From NCBI GenBank assembly GCA_902782595.1, contig CACZNW010000185.1:1-13843 (forward strand): 13,843 bases of DNA, in the 5' to 3' direction. Shown here in pieces: positions 1-6,194 of the stretch. The stretch's first letter is position 1; the number at the start of each line of letters is the position of its first letter. The notes below the pieces were generated by a model. It ran no database searches, had not been told where the DNA came from, and was given only the letters and a program-made list of their open reading frames with translations. Position numbers and translations under genes: made by a program. This DNA comes from an uncultured Methanobrevibacter sp. Lineage in GTDB: Archaea; Methanobacteriota; Methanobacteria; Methanobacteriales; Methanobacteriaceae.

Positions 1-59
1 AATATATATAATAAAAAAATAAATAATTTATTATATATTTTTTAAAAAAAGATGATATT

Positions 60-542
60 ATGAGCATTGAAGAAAATGTAAAACAATGGTTAAGCGAAGA
101 AGATCTCTTGCGCGAAGTAAAGTATGATGAAAATGCTGACTTTCATTTTATTGTCGAATTTCCGAATGACAATATTATGGATGTTGTGAAACCTACAGGA
201 AAGGACTGTATTGTTATTGCATGTGCTACACAGGTTGCTCCTGAACATTTGAATTTAATGAATGGTGCCGACACTTTAACCAAAAAAGATTTTATCATGG
301 CATTGAATTTCGGTTTGAACAGTTTTCTTGTTGATTTTGAATTAAAAGTTGCACAGGACATTTTACAGCAGTTTGTCGTCACTGACCAAATATTTGAAGA
401 CGGTTTAACTAAAAATGAATTGATTAAAACTCTAAAAAAAGTTTTTAAATCAAAGCTTCACTGTATATGGTTGATTGACCAGAAATTCGGCAGGCCAAGT
501 ATTGATGTAGCACCTTCCAATGAAAATGATATGTTCCTCTAA
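60..542 (+). CDS. Small conserved archaeal protein, DUF2299-like
   Basis: This 160-residue protein has no signal peptide or membrane segment and is acidic, so it is probably cytoplasmic. From memory it resembles the uncharacterised archaeal DUF2299 family: an N-terminal amphipathic segment (MSIEENVKQWLSEEDLL), then an ADFHFIVEFP strand, a VVKPTGKDCIVIA strand pair, a PEHLNLMN motif near residues 62-69, and a long helical C-terminal half. That match is recall, not a search result, and no catalytic motif is visible. The ATG at 60 follows AGATGAT, one mismatch from the AGGTGAT-type binding site used elsewhere in the window. The stop lies about ten bases before the first origin box, so the gene borders the origin on the side opposite orc1/cdc6. 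A replication role is possible from position alone, but nothing in the protein shows one. Confidence 0.75.
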   Translation: MSIEENVKQWLSEEDLLREVKYDENADFHFIVEFPNDNIMDVVKPTGKDCIVIACATQVAPEHLNLMNGADTLTKKDFIMALNFGLNSFLVDFELKVAQDILQQFVVTDQIFEDGLTKNELIKTLKKVFKSKLHCIWLIDQKFGRPSIDVAPSNENDMFL

Positions 543-550
543 GAGAGAGG

Positions 551-570
551 GAGGTATGTTTCAAGTGTAA
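551..570 (-). repeat. Origin recognition box 1
   Basis: On the minus strand this reads TTACACTTGAAACATACCTC: a perfect TTACACTTGAAA core plus the CCTC extension. It begins eight bases after the stop codon of the upstream gene. Confidence 0.8.
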
Positions 571-597
571 TGTTTTCGTTGATATACTATGACTGAA

Positions 598-617
598 GAG
601 GTGTATTTCAACTGTAA
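598..617 (-). repeat. Origin recognition box 2 (one core mismatch)
   Basis: On the minus strand this reads TTACAGTTGAAATACACCTC, one mismatch in the core with the CCTC extension kept. It abuts box 3 in the opposite direction, making a divergent back-to-back pair. Confidence 0.7.
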
Positions 618-636
618 AACACTTGAAATTTATCTT
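617..636 (+). repeat. Origin recognition box 3
   Basis: This reads AAACACTTGAAATTTATCTT. The ACACTTGAAAT core is intact, and the extension is TTTATC instead of CACCTC. It borders the left side of the T-rich unwinding region. Confidence 0.7.
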
Positions 637-720
637 TTATTTTAATTCTTATTTTTTGAATTAAGAGATTTTTATTCTTTATTTCATTATTTTAACTGTT
701 TTTATTGATTTTTTATTTTT
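631..720. other. Candidate duplex-unwinding element
   Basis: About 10 of 90 bases are G or C, and the plus strand is dominated by T. The tract lies between two like-oriented origin boxes, the usual place for the melting region. Call is by composition and position only. Confidence 0.55.
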
Positions 721-740
721 TTACACTTGAAATTTATCTC
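721..740 (+). repeat. Origin recognition box 4
   Basis: This reads TTACACTTGAAATTTATCTC, with a perfect core. Its TTTATCT extension is shared with box 3, so boxes 3 and 4 flank the T-rich tract as a matched direct pair. Confidence 0.8.
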
Positions 741-768
741 TTGATTTTCGGTTTTCTCATGAAATTGA

Positions 769-788
769 ATACACTTGAAATGCACCTC
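769..788 (+). repeat. Origin recognition box 5
   Basis: This reads ATACACTTGAAATGCACCTC. It matches the distant copy at 12355-12374 at 19 of 20 positions. Confidence 0.8.
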
Positions 789-866
789 TCTGTCTCTGGT
801 GCCGGTGAGGTATTTTCATGTCTGATTTATGAGTTTTCATTGTTCGAACCATCTGTTCATGATTTT

Positions 867-886
867 TTACACTTGAAATCATTATA
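867..886 (+). repeat. Origin recognition box 6
   Basis: This reads TTACACTTGAAATCATTATA: a perfect 13-base core without a recognisable extension. It is the rightmost clear box of the array. Confidence 0.75.
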
Positions 887-900
887 TTTTATTTGAAATT

Positions 901-1165
901 ATACTATTTCCTTTTTAATCATATAAGACATAATATTTAATTAAATTAATATTAAGGAAATATTACAATGAATTATATTAATAGAAAGTTTTTATAGTGT
1001 TATATTGCGAAATAAATTATTTTAATTCAAATAAATTTTTCAATTTCACATCAATTTAATAATAATCATATAATAAAAAACTATATTAAATACAAATTTT
1101 AATATTATTAACACTGGAAATTATACTTATCATTTTATTATAATCTTGATGTTAATTTATAAAAA
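901..1165. promoter_or_regulatory. AT-rich orc1/cdc6 upstream region with a degenerate box
   Basis: Beyond the box array the DNA is almost entirely A and T, and I see no gene or RNA. At 1109-1121 TAACACTGGAAAT matches the 13-base origin core at 11 of 13 positions, about 55 bases before the orc1/cdc6 ribosome binding site. Several TATA-like stretches lie nearby, so the promoter cannot be fixed. If Orc1/Cdc6 bound the degenerate box it could repress its own gene; this is inference. Confidence 0.35.
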
Positions 1166-1171
1166 GGGTGA
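1166..1171 (+). promoter_or_regulatory. Ribosome binding site that sets the orc1/cdc6 start
   Basis: GGGTGA is followed by AAAAC and then GTG at 1177. The histone gene has the same layout (GGTGA, AAAAC, ATG). The GTG at 1168 lies inside this site, so it is not the start. Confidence 0.75.
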
Positions 1172-1176
1172 AAAAC

Positions 1177-2346
1177 GTGGAAAATATTTTTGAAGACAAA
1201 AACTTATTGGGAAACCGCCGGACAAACAATATTTTTAAAGACAAAAATCCTCTTGATCATAGATTTCTGCCTGACAAACTGCTTCACAGAGACCAGCAAA
1301 TACGTGAAATTGCTAAATGTTGGGTTGACGTTTTGGGAGGGGTAACACCGTCAAATGTTACTTTATATGGTAAAACAGGTACAGGAAAAACAGCTGCATC
1401 TCAATTTGCAGGAGAACAATTGTCTGAAGTAGCAGATAAGGAAGATGTTTTTGTTAAAGTGGAATATATAAGATGTACTGATTTCACTACCGAATATCAG
1501 GTAATTTCAAGGTTATGTAACAGACTTGGACGTGATGTTCCAAACAGGGGATGGACAAAGGCGGAAGTAATAAATACATTTGATGACATATTCAAAAGAC
1601 CAAGAATAGACAAAGGTGCACTGCATTTAATTGTTATTCTAGATGAAATTGATATATTATTGAATAAGGACGGAGACGGAATATTGTACACGCTGACCAG
1701 AACAGAGAATGTATCAGTTTTGTTAATCAGTAATTATCTTGACTTTAAAAATATGATTAAATCAAGGGTAAACAGCAGTTTGAATGATAAAGAAATAGTA
1801 TTTCCGCCTTATGGTGCAGATCAGCTCTTAGATATATTGTCTGAAAGGGCTAAATTGTCATTCCATGATAATGTTCTGGAAGATGACGTAATTCCATTAT
1901 GTTCGGCTATGGCCGCTAAGGAAGAAGGTGACGCAAGATATGCTCTTGACCTTTTAAAGAATGCCGGTGAATTGGCATTTGATGAATTTTCAGAAAAAGT
2001 CACAGGAGATCATGTAAAACGAGCAAAAGAAAGAATTGAACACAGTAAAGTCAGTGAAATATTATCAACGTTACCTTTCCAGCAGCAGAGAGTTCTTGAA
2101 GCAATACTTACATTAACCAAACAAAAAGAGGAAATAACTTCAGGTAAACTTTACGAAGCATACACTGAGATTTCTAAAAAGGATGCTGTAACATACAGAA
2201 GAATTTTTGATTTTATTACTGAACTTGAACTCTTGGGTATTATTTCAACTAAAACTATTTCACGGGGACGTGGAAAAGGAAGAACCAATATAATTAAACT
2301 TCAGTGCGATGAGACTTTACTTGAAACAGCCCTATACACTATTTAG
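1177..2346 (+). CDS. cdc6: Orc1/Cdc6 replication initiator
   Basis: This is the archaeal origin-binding AAA+ ATPase that recognises the boxes upstream and helps load the MCM helicase. With the GTG start at 1177 it has 389 residues, normal for the family. Walker A is GKTGTGKT (about 65-72), Walker B LIVILDEID (about 151-159), sensor 1 follows as LLISNYLDF, and sensor 2 is in GDARYALDLL (about 251-260). A winged-helix DNA-binding domain fills about 297-385. Upstream in-frame codons from 1168 belong to the binding site. The N-terminus contains the near-duplicate segments NIFEDKN and NIFKDKN, coded by a 19-of-20-base direct repeat 45 bases apart. The stop overlaps the convergent pyrB stop by eight bases. 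Family certain; start likely. Confidence 0.96.
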   Translation: MENIFEDKNLLGNRRTNNIFKDKNPLDHRFLPDKLLHRDQQIREIAKCWVDVLGGVTPSNVTLYGKTGTGKTAASQFAGEQLSEVADKEDVFVKVEYIRCTDFTTEYQVISRLCNRLGRDVPNRGWTKAEVINTFDDIFKRPRIDKGALHLIVILDEIDILLNKDGDGILYTLTRTENVSVLLISNYLDFKNMIKSRVNSSLNDKEIVFPPYGADQLLDILSERAKLSFHDNVLEDDVIPLCSAMAAKEEGDARYALDLLKNAGELAFDEFSEKVTGDHVKRAKERIEHSKVSEILSTLPFQQQRVLEAILTLTKQKEEITSGKLYEAYTEISKKDAVTYRRIFDFITELELLGIISTKTISRGRGKGRTNIIKLQCDETLLETALYTI

Positions 2347-3274
2347 GGTTGTTTTTAATAACTGTCTTTAAAATTGCCATTCTTACAGGCACTGCATTTG
2401 CAGCCTGTGTGAAATACTTGTTATATTTGGTGTTGTCAACGTCAGTGTCTATTTCATCAACTCTAGGCAAAGGATGCATTACAATTAGGTCCTTGCCTTC
2501 AAGCATTTTTTTATTAACCACATATGCTCCTTTTATTTTTAGATAATCATCAATATCTCCAAAACGCTCTTTCTGGATTCGGGTAATGTATAAAACGTCA
2601 ACATCATCAATGATATCCTCAATTTTGTCTGCCTCTTCATATTCCACATTGGTATTGTCTAAATCAATCAGAATTTCCTGAGGCATCTTGAGTTCCGGAG
2701 GGGATACCATGTATATTTTAACATTGTCAAATAAACACAGTGCATTTGACAGTGAATGTACTGTACGGCCGAATTTCAGGTCACCGACAAGCGCTATTTT
2801 CAAATTATCAATTTGCCCAATTTCTTTTTTAATGGTGTAGAGGTCAAGCAATGTTTGTGTAGGATGCTGGCCCGCACCGTCACCTGCATTTATAACTGGA
2901 ACATTAACAACGTCTGATATGAATTTTGACACTCCTTCAAGTTCATGCCTTATAACCAGTGCATCACTGTATCCTTCAAACATTTTAGCTGTATCTGCAA
3001 TACTCTCACCTTTTGAAACTGAACTTGATCCGCTGCTTGTAAATCCAATGCACTGTCCGTTTAAACGTTTCATTGCAGTTTCAAATGATATTCTGGTTCT
3101 TGTTGACGGTTCAAAAAACATTAAACCAAGAATTTTACCTTTCAATTCATCAGAAAATTCTCTGGATTTGGCAATGTCTTCCAATTTTGCCGCTTCATCA
3201 AGGATGTATTCAATGTCCTGTCTTTCGAAATCTTTTATTGAAATGATGTTTTTTAATCTGAAAATTTTAATCAA
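2339..3274 (-). CDS. pyrB: Aspartate carbamoyltransferase catalytic subunit
   Basis: It joins carbamoyl phosphate and aspartate, the first committed step of pyrimidine synthesis. The 311 residues match the family's usual length. Visible motifs are the carbamoyl-phosphate loop STRTR (57-61), the loop SVSKGES (85-91), HPTQ (137-140) and HPLPR (267-271), with NAVPVRMA near the C-terminus. The regulatory subunit PyrI is not in this window. pyrB lies five bases after the hisG stop on the same strand, so they are probably one transcript. The start is unusual: the first possible initiator is TTG at 3274, and no in-frame ATG occurs before the conserved STRTR region. The ATT three codons later sits where I would expect the initiator methionine of close relatives (IFRLKNIISI), so initiation there cannot be excluded. 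Confidence 0.95.
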   Translation of the reverse strand: MIKIFRLKNIISIKDFERQDIEYILDEAAKLEDIAKSREFSDELKGKILGLMFFEPSTRTRISFETAMKRLNGQCIGFTSSGSSSVSKGESIADTAKMFEGYSDALVIRHELEGVSKFISDVVNVPVINAGDGAGQHPTQTLLDLYTIKKEIGQIDNLKIALVGDLKFGRTVHSLSNALCLFDNVKIYMVSPPELKMPQEILIDLDNTNVEYEEADKIEDIIDDVDVLYITRIQKERFGDIDDYLKIKGAYVVNKKMLEGKDLIVMHPLPRVDEIDTDVDNTKYNKYFTQAANAVPVRMAILKTVIKNNPK

Positions 3275-3279
3275 CCCTA

Positions 3280-4143
3280 TTAAATTATTCTTTCAATCGG
3301 TACAACTAAAATATCACGGGCACCGGCATTTCTCAAATCATTGACCAGTTCAAAAACTTTTTTTTCATCAATTACTGCCTGTACCGCTACGGTTTTTTTA
3401 TCTGACAGTACTTCTGATATTGTCAGACCTCCCATTGACGGCATGACTTTTTTGATTTTATCCAAGTCTTCGCTGTCGACGTTCATCATGATTAATTTTT
3501 TCCTGCTTGCATCAAGAACACCTTTAATGCTTGTGCTTACAGCTTCAATCAGTTCCTTTTTTTCCTCTAAACTGTTTGGATTTGCAATAAGTTTTATGGA
3601 ACTGTCCAGAATAGTGTCAATTATCTTTAAATGATTCATTTTAAGTGTTGTTCCTGTACTTGTCAAATCCGTAATCATGTCTGCAATTCCAATGAAAGGG
3701 GCGGCTTCGGTTGATCCGCTTAATTTGACGATTTTCAGGTTCAATCCCTTTTCCTGTAAATATTTTTCTGTAAGGACAGGAAATTCGGTGGCCACTTTCA
3801 TTTCATTTGTAATGTCTTTCACTGTATTGATATCCGATTCTTCAGGTGCGGCCAGAACCAGTTTTGTCTGTCCGAATCTCAAGTCAATCAGTTCAATAAC
3901 TTCAGATTCACTTTCCTTAATTAAATCAACACCGGTTATTCCAATATCTGCCACACCGTCATTGACAAATTCTGGAATATCGGATGCTCTTGCAAACATA
4001 ACTTCGATGTTTTCATTAAAAGTTTTAGAAATTAGTTTACGATTGTTTTTATCGATTAATCCTAATCCTGCCTTTTCTAAAATGTTTATGGAAGGTTCAC
4101 TAATTCTACCTTTTGAAGGAACAGCAATTTTAATCTTCATCAT
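3280..4143 (-). CDS. hisG: ATP phosphoribosyltransferase, long form
   Basis: It condenses ATP with PRPP, the first and normally feedback-inhibited step of histidine synthesis. The 287 residues fit the long, self-contained form that needs no HisZ. The N-terminal PSKGR motif is at 9-13, the PRPP-binding region spans about 142-167 and ends in DLTSTGTTL, and the C-terminal regulatory domain (about 215-287) ends in GARDILVVPIERI. Two adjacent ATG codons (4143 and 4140) follow AAAGGTAG; the second has the more usual spacing. It is the first gene of a probable hisG-pyrB operon. Its TAA is followed in the same frame by TAG and, after one codon, TGA, so read-through into pyrB is well blocked. The promoter must lie in the AT-rich stretch 4144-4280. 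Confidence 0.96.
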   Translation of the reverse strand: MMKIKIAVPSKGRISEPSINILEKAGLGLIDKNNRKLISKTFNENIEVMFARASDIPEFVNDGVADIGITGVDLIKESESEVIELIDLRFGQTKLVLAAPEESDINTVKDITNEMKVATEFPVLTEKYLQEKGLNLKIVKLSGSTEAAPFIGIADMITDLTSTGTTLKMNHLKIIDTILDSSIKLIANPNSLEEKKELIEAVSTSIKGVLDASRKKLIMMNVDSEDLDKIKKVMPSMGGLTISEVLSDKKTVAVQAVIDEKKVFELVNDLRNAGARDILVVPIERII

Positions 4144-4284
4144 ATCTACCTTTTTAATTATTTATTAATCATTTTATTAATATCTTTTTTTATTATCAAT
4201 TAATTAATTTTCAAATTATGTCATTTTTAAATTATAGGTCAATTTAGCAAAATATTTAAATATTAAGACTTATTTATCTTAAAT

Positions 4285-4570
4285 GTGCAATACATGACTT
4301 CTTTAAGTCATGAATGAATTGCACCAAAGATGGGCATTACTTTTCAAATGCTCTCTGATGAAATTTAAATAGTCAAATAACAAAAAAATAATAAATGACA
4401 ATGACAAAATTAAATTAATCTTTTTTAAGTTGATAATTAATTTTAAAAACAGCATTAATTGAATTTGTCTGAACCTTCGGGACGAGGGGGATAGCACGGT
4501 AATCCTATATTCACTAGAGTATACAGCCCGTGAAGTAAGAATCCTCAACTTCTAAAGTTGAGGTAGTTCA
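4285..4570 (+). mobile_element. IS200/IS605-type remnant (PATE-like), no transposase gene
   Basis: The segment has the two subterminal hairpins typical of IS200/IS605 ends. The left one is at 4285-4324: an outer 7-bp stem (GTGCAAT/ATTGCAC) and an inner perfect 8-bp stem (CATGACTT/AAGTCATG). The right one is at 4543-4563: a 9-bp stem (CCTCAACTT/AAGTTGAGG) followed by TAGTTCA, which resembles right ends of this group. Before it, 4462-4540 is G/C-rich compared with its surroundings and contains CACGG (4495-4499) pairing CCGTG (4528-4532), like the scaffold of a TnpB guide RNA (ωRNA). A 30-codon open frame, 4463-4555, could be a vestige of the tnpB end. No transposase or intact TnpB remains. Exact ends are not known. 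Confidence 0.65.
4462..4570 (+). ncRNA. ωRNA-like scaffold relic of an IS605 right end
   Basis: This part of the remnant can fold into a 5-bp closing stem (4495-4499 with 4528-4532) and a 3' hairpin (4543-4563). In intact elements the guide RNA scaffold covers the right end and the guide lies just downstream. Here downstream sequence is the histone upstream region. No promoter is visible, so transcription is unproven. Confidence 0.35.
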
Positions 4571-4580
4571 AATCTTATTT

Positions 4581-4612
4581 AACTTATTATTTAATTAATT
4601 TAATAATAAGTT
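4581..4612. repeat. AT-only inverted repeat upstream of the histone gene
   Basis: AACTTATTAT (4581-4590) is the exact reverse complement of ATAATAAGTT (4603-4612), with a 12-base A/T centre. It lies 28 bases before the histone start and overlaps the likely TATA region, so it may be an operator or merely promoter composition. Confidence 0.4.
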
Positions 4613-4628
4613 TTAACAGAATAAATGT

Positions 4629-4635
4629 GAGGTGA
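4629..4635 (+). promoter_or_regulatory. Strong ribosome binding site of the histone gene
   Basis: GAGGTGA sits five bases before ATG 4641. The in-frame GTG at 4632 is part of this site and is not the start. Confidence 0.8.
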
Positions 4636-4640
4636 AAAAC

Positions 4641-4847
4641 ATGTCTGAAATACCAAAAGCTCCTGTTGCAAGAATCATTAAAGAATCTGGTGCAGAAAGA
4701 GTTAGTGATGATGCAAAAGAAGAATTAGCTGCATACTTAGAAGAAGTTGCTCGTGAAGTTGCTGCTGAAGCAAACCGTGTAGCTAAAGTTGCAAAACGTA
4801 AAACTGTTAAAGCAGATGATATTAAATTAGCTATCAAAAACTTATAA
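4641..4847 (+). CDS. Archaeal histone (HMf type)
   Basis: This 68-residue histone-fold protein compacts chromosomal DNA as dimers and larger stacks. It consists of one histone fold with no tails: helix 1 (IPKAPVARIIKESG), the loop with AERVSDDA, the long central helix (about 26-48), and the KRKTVKADDIKLAI segment with the conserved R-K-T DNA-contact loop near 52-54. Length and motifs fit the Methanothermus/Methanothermobacter histones. ATG 4641 is chosen because of the GAGGTGA site; the earlier GTG at 4632 lies in it. Codon use (GAA, GCT, AAA, GTT) and the strong binding site suggest high expression. The gene lies just downstream of an IS605 remnant and is followed by a poly-T tract. Confidence 0.97.
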   Translation: MSEIPKAPVARIIKESGAERVSDDAKEELAAYLEEVAREVAAEANRVAKVAKRKTVKADDIKLAIKNL

Positions 4848-4860
4848 ATTTTTTAGCTAA

Positions 4861-4879
4861 CTTTTTTTATTTTTTTTTT
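4861..4879 (+). terminator. Poly-T terminator after the histone gene
   Basis: CTTTTTTTATTTTTTTTTT, 18 of 19 non-C positions being T apart from one A, follows the histone stop by 13 bases. Archaeal RNA polymerase ends at such U-tracts without a hairpin. It directly precedes the deaminase binding site, so some read-through could feed that gene. Confidence 0.7.
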
Positions 4880-4889
4880 AGGTGTTAAT

Positions 4890-6194
4890 ATGACCAATAC
4901 TATTTTAATTAAAAATGCGTTAATTTTAAACCCAAATGATAATTTTGAAAACAGAAAACAGTCCCTGTTAATAAAAGACGATTTGATTTTTGAAATTTCC
5001 GATGAAATAGATGACAGCAATGTTGACAAAATCATCGATGCAGAGGGAAAAATCCTGCTACCAGGATTAATCAACACTCACACTCACTTATCAATGACTT
5101 TATTTAGAGGATTAGCTGATGATTTAAGTCTGGACAGTTGGTTAAACGATCATATCTGGCCCATGGAAGCAAATCTGAATGGTGAATATTGTTACATAGG
5201 TGCTCTTTTAGGAGCAGTGGAACTGATAAAATCAGGAACCACAACATTTTCCGACATGTACTTTTATATGGAAGATGTAGCTCGTGCTGTAGATGATGCA
5301 GGTATCAGAGCTGTCCTGTCATATGGAATGATAGACTTTGGGGATGAAGAGAAAAGAGAAGCAGAAATAAAGGAAAACCTTGCACTTTACAATTCATGCA
5401 ACGGAATGGCTGACGGAAGGATTAAGGTATTTTTCGGTCCCCATTCACCATACACAGCATCAGAGGAACTGTTAATTAAAGTCCGCAAGTTGGCTGATGA
5501 ATATAACATGGGAATTCACATTCATGTTTCAGAAACCCAAAAGGAAATCAATGACAGTTTGGATGAAAAAGGACTCAGACCATTTGAATATCTGGATAAA
5601 ATCGGATTTTTAGGTCCCGACGTTGTTGCGGCACATTGTGTATGGTTAAGTGATGAAGAAATTGAAATAATCAAAAAACACAATGTTAAAATATCACATA
5701 ACCCTTGCAGTAACATGAAACTGGCTTCAGGTGTTGCACCTGTTTCCAAATTAATTGAAAACGATATCTGTGTATCAATCGGTACAGACGGGGCCTCTTC
5801 AAATAATAATCTGGATTTGATTGAAGAGTTAAAAACCGCAAGTTTACTTCAAAAGGTATCAACCCTTGATCCTAAGGTTTTAAATTCAGACGAATCAATT
5901 GAAATGGCAACCATTAAGGGTGCACAGGCTTTAAGTCTGGATTCAGAAATAGGTTCTATTGAAGTAGGTAAAAAGGCAGATATTATTTTAATAGACACCA
6001 ACAGTCCCAACATGGTTCCGGACAGTTCATCTTTAAGTTCCAATATCATTTACTCAGCAAACGGTTCCAACGTGGATACCACAATCTGCAACGGTAAAAT
6101 ATTAATGGAAAACAAGAAATTAACTGTTCTGGATGAAGATGAAATTTATGCAAAAGCCAAACAGGCAATAAAAGAATTAAAAGAAGCTATCTAG
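4890..6194 (+). CDS. dadD: 5'-Deoxyadenosine / MTA / SAH deaminase (amidohydrolase)
   Basis: This metal-dependent deaminase converts adenosine-type by-products (5'-deoxyadenosine, methylthioadenosine, S-adenosylhomocysteine) to inosine derivatives for salvage, clearing inhibitors of radical-SAM and methylation enzymes. The 434 residues are normal. Metal ligands are visible: HTH at 64-66 in LINTHTHLSM, His in HIHVSE (210-215), His 249 in AAHCVWLS and Asp 300 in SIGTDGASSNNN. The ATG at 4890 follows AGGTG by five bases. The stop TAG overlaps the tfrA stop by eight bases. In methanogens of this order the enzyme is usually named DadD, with 5'-deoxyadenosine preferred in the Methanocaldococcus enzyme; the substrate preference here cannot be read from sequence. 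Confidence 0.9.
   Translation: MTNTILIKNALILNPNDNFENRKQSLLIKDDLIFEISDEIDDSNVDKIIDAEGKILLPGLINTHTHLSMTLFRGLADDLSLDSWLNDHIWPMEANLNGEYCYIGALLGAVELIKSGTTTFSDMYFYMEDVARAVDDAGIRAVLSYGMIDFGDEEKREAEIKENLALYNSCNGMADGRIKVFFGPHSPYTASEELLIKVRKLADEYNMGIHIHVSETQKEINDSLDEKGLRPFEYLDKIGFLGPDVVAAHCVWLSDEEIEIIKKHNVKISHNPCSNMKLASGVAPVSKLIENDICVSIGTDGASSNNNLDLIEELKTASLLQKVSTLDPKVLNSDESIEMATIKGAQALSLDSEIGSIEVGKKADIILIDTNSPNMVPDSSSLSSNIIYSANGSNVDTTICNGKILMENKKLTVLDEDEIYAKAKQAIKELKEAI

Larger units (their letters stand above)
545..900. other. Replication origin (oriC) with ORB array and T-rich unwinding region
   Basis: This gene-free stretch directly upstream of orc1/cdc6 carries repeated copies of TTACACTTGAAA. 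Three copies end in the extension CCTC. They are at 551-570 and 598-617 (minus) and 617-636, 721-740, 769-788 and 867-886 (plus). As I recall, the same 13-base motif (TTTACACTTGAAA) is the mini-origin box bound by Methanothermobacter Cdc6-1. Between the third and fourth boxes, 631-720 has only about 10 G/C in 90 bases and is strongly T-rich on the plus strand, fitting a duplex-unwinding element. Two boxes face left at the left edge; the others face right. Archaeal origins usually lie next to an orc1/cdc6 gene, as here. No start site was measured. Confidence 0.85.

Noticed and set aside
807..824. Possible seventh origin box GAGGTATTTTCATGTCTG
   Set aside because: It matches only the CCTC extension well; the core is degenerate and the spacing is one base short.
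705..896. 63-residue open frame in the origin
   Set aside because: It runs across three origin boxes and has a low-complexity Phe/Leu-rich product and no binding site; the boxes explain the sequence better.
4303..4548. 81-residue minus-strand frame inside the mobile remnant
   Set aside because: It starts and ends within hairpin and scaffold sequences, has no binding site, and the product looks like random AT-rich translation.
4463..4555. 30-codon plus-strand frame ending in the right hairpin (…GDSTVILYSLEYTAREVR…)
   Set aside because: It may be the decayed end of tnpB, but it has no start and a stop directly upstream, so I do not list it as a gene.
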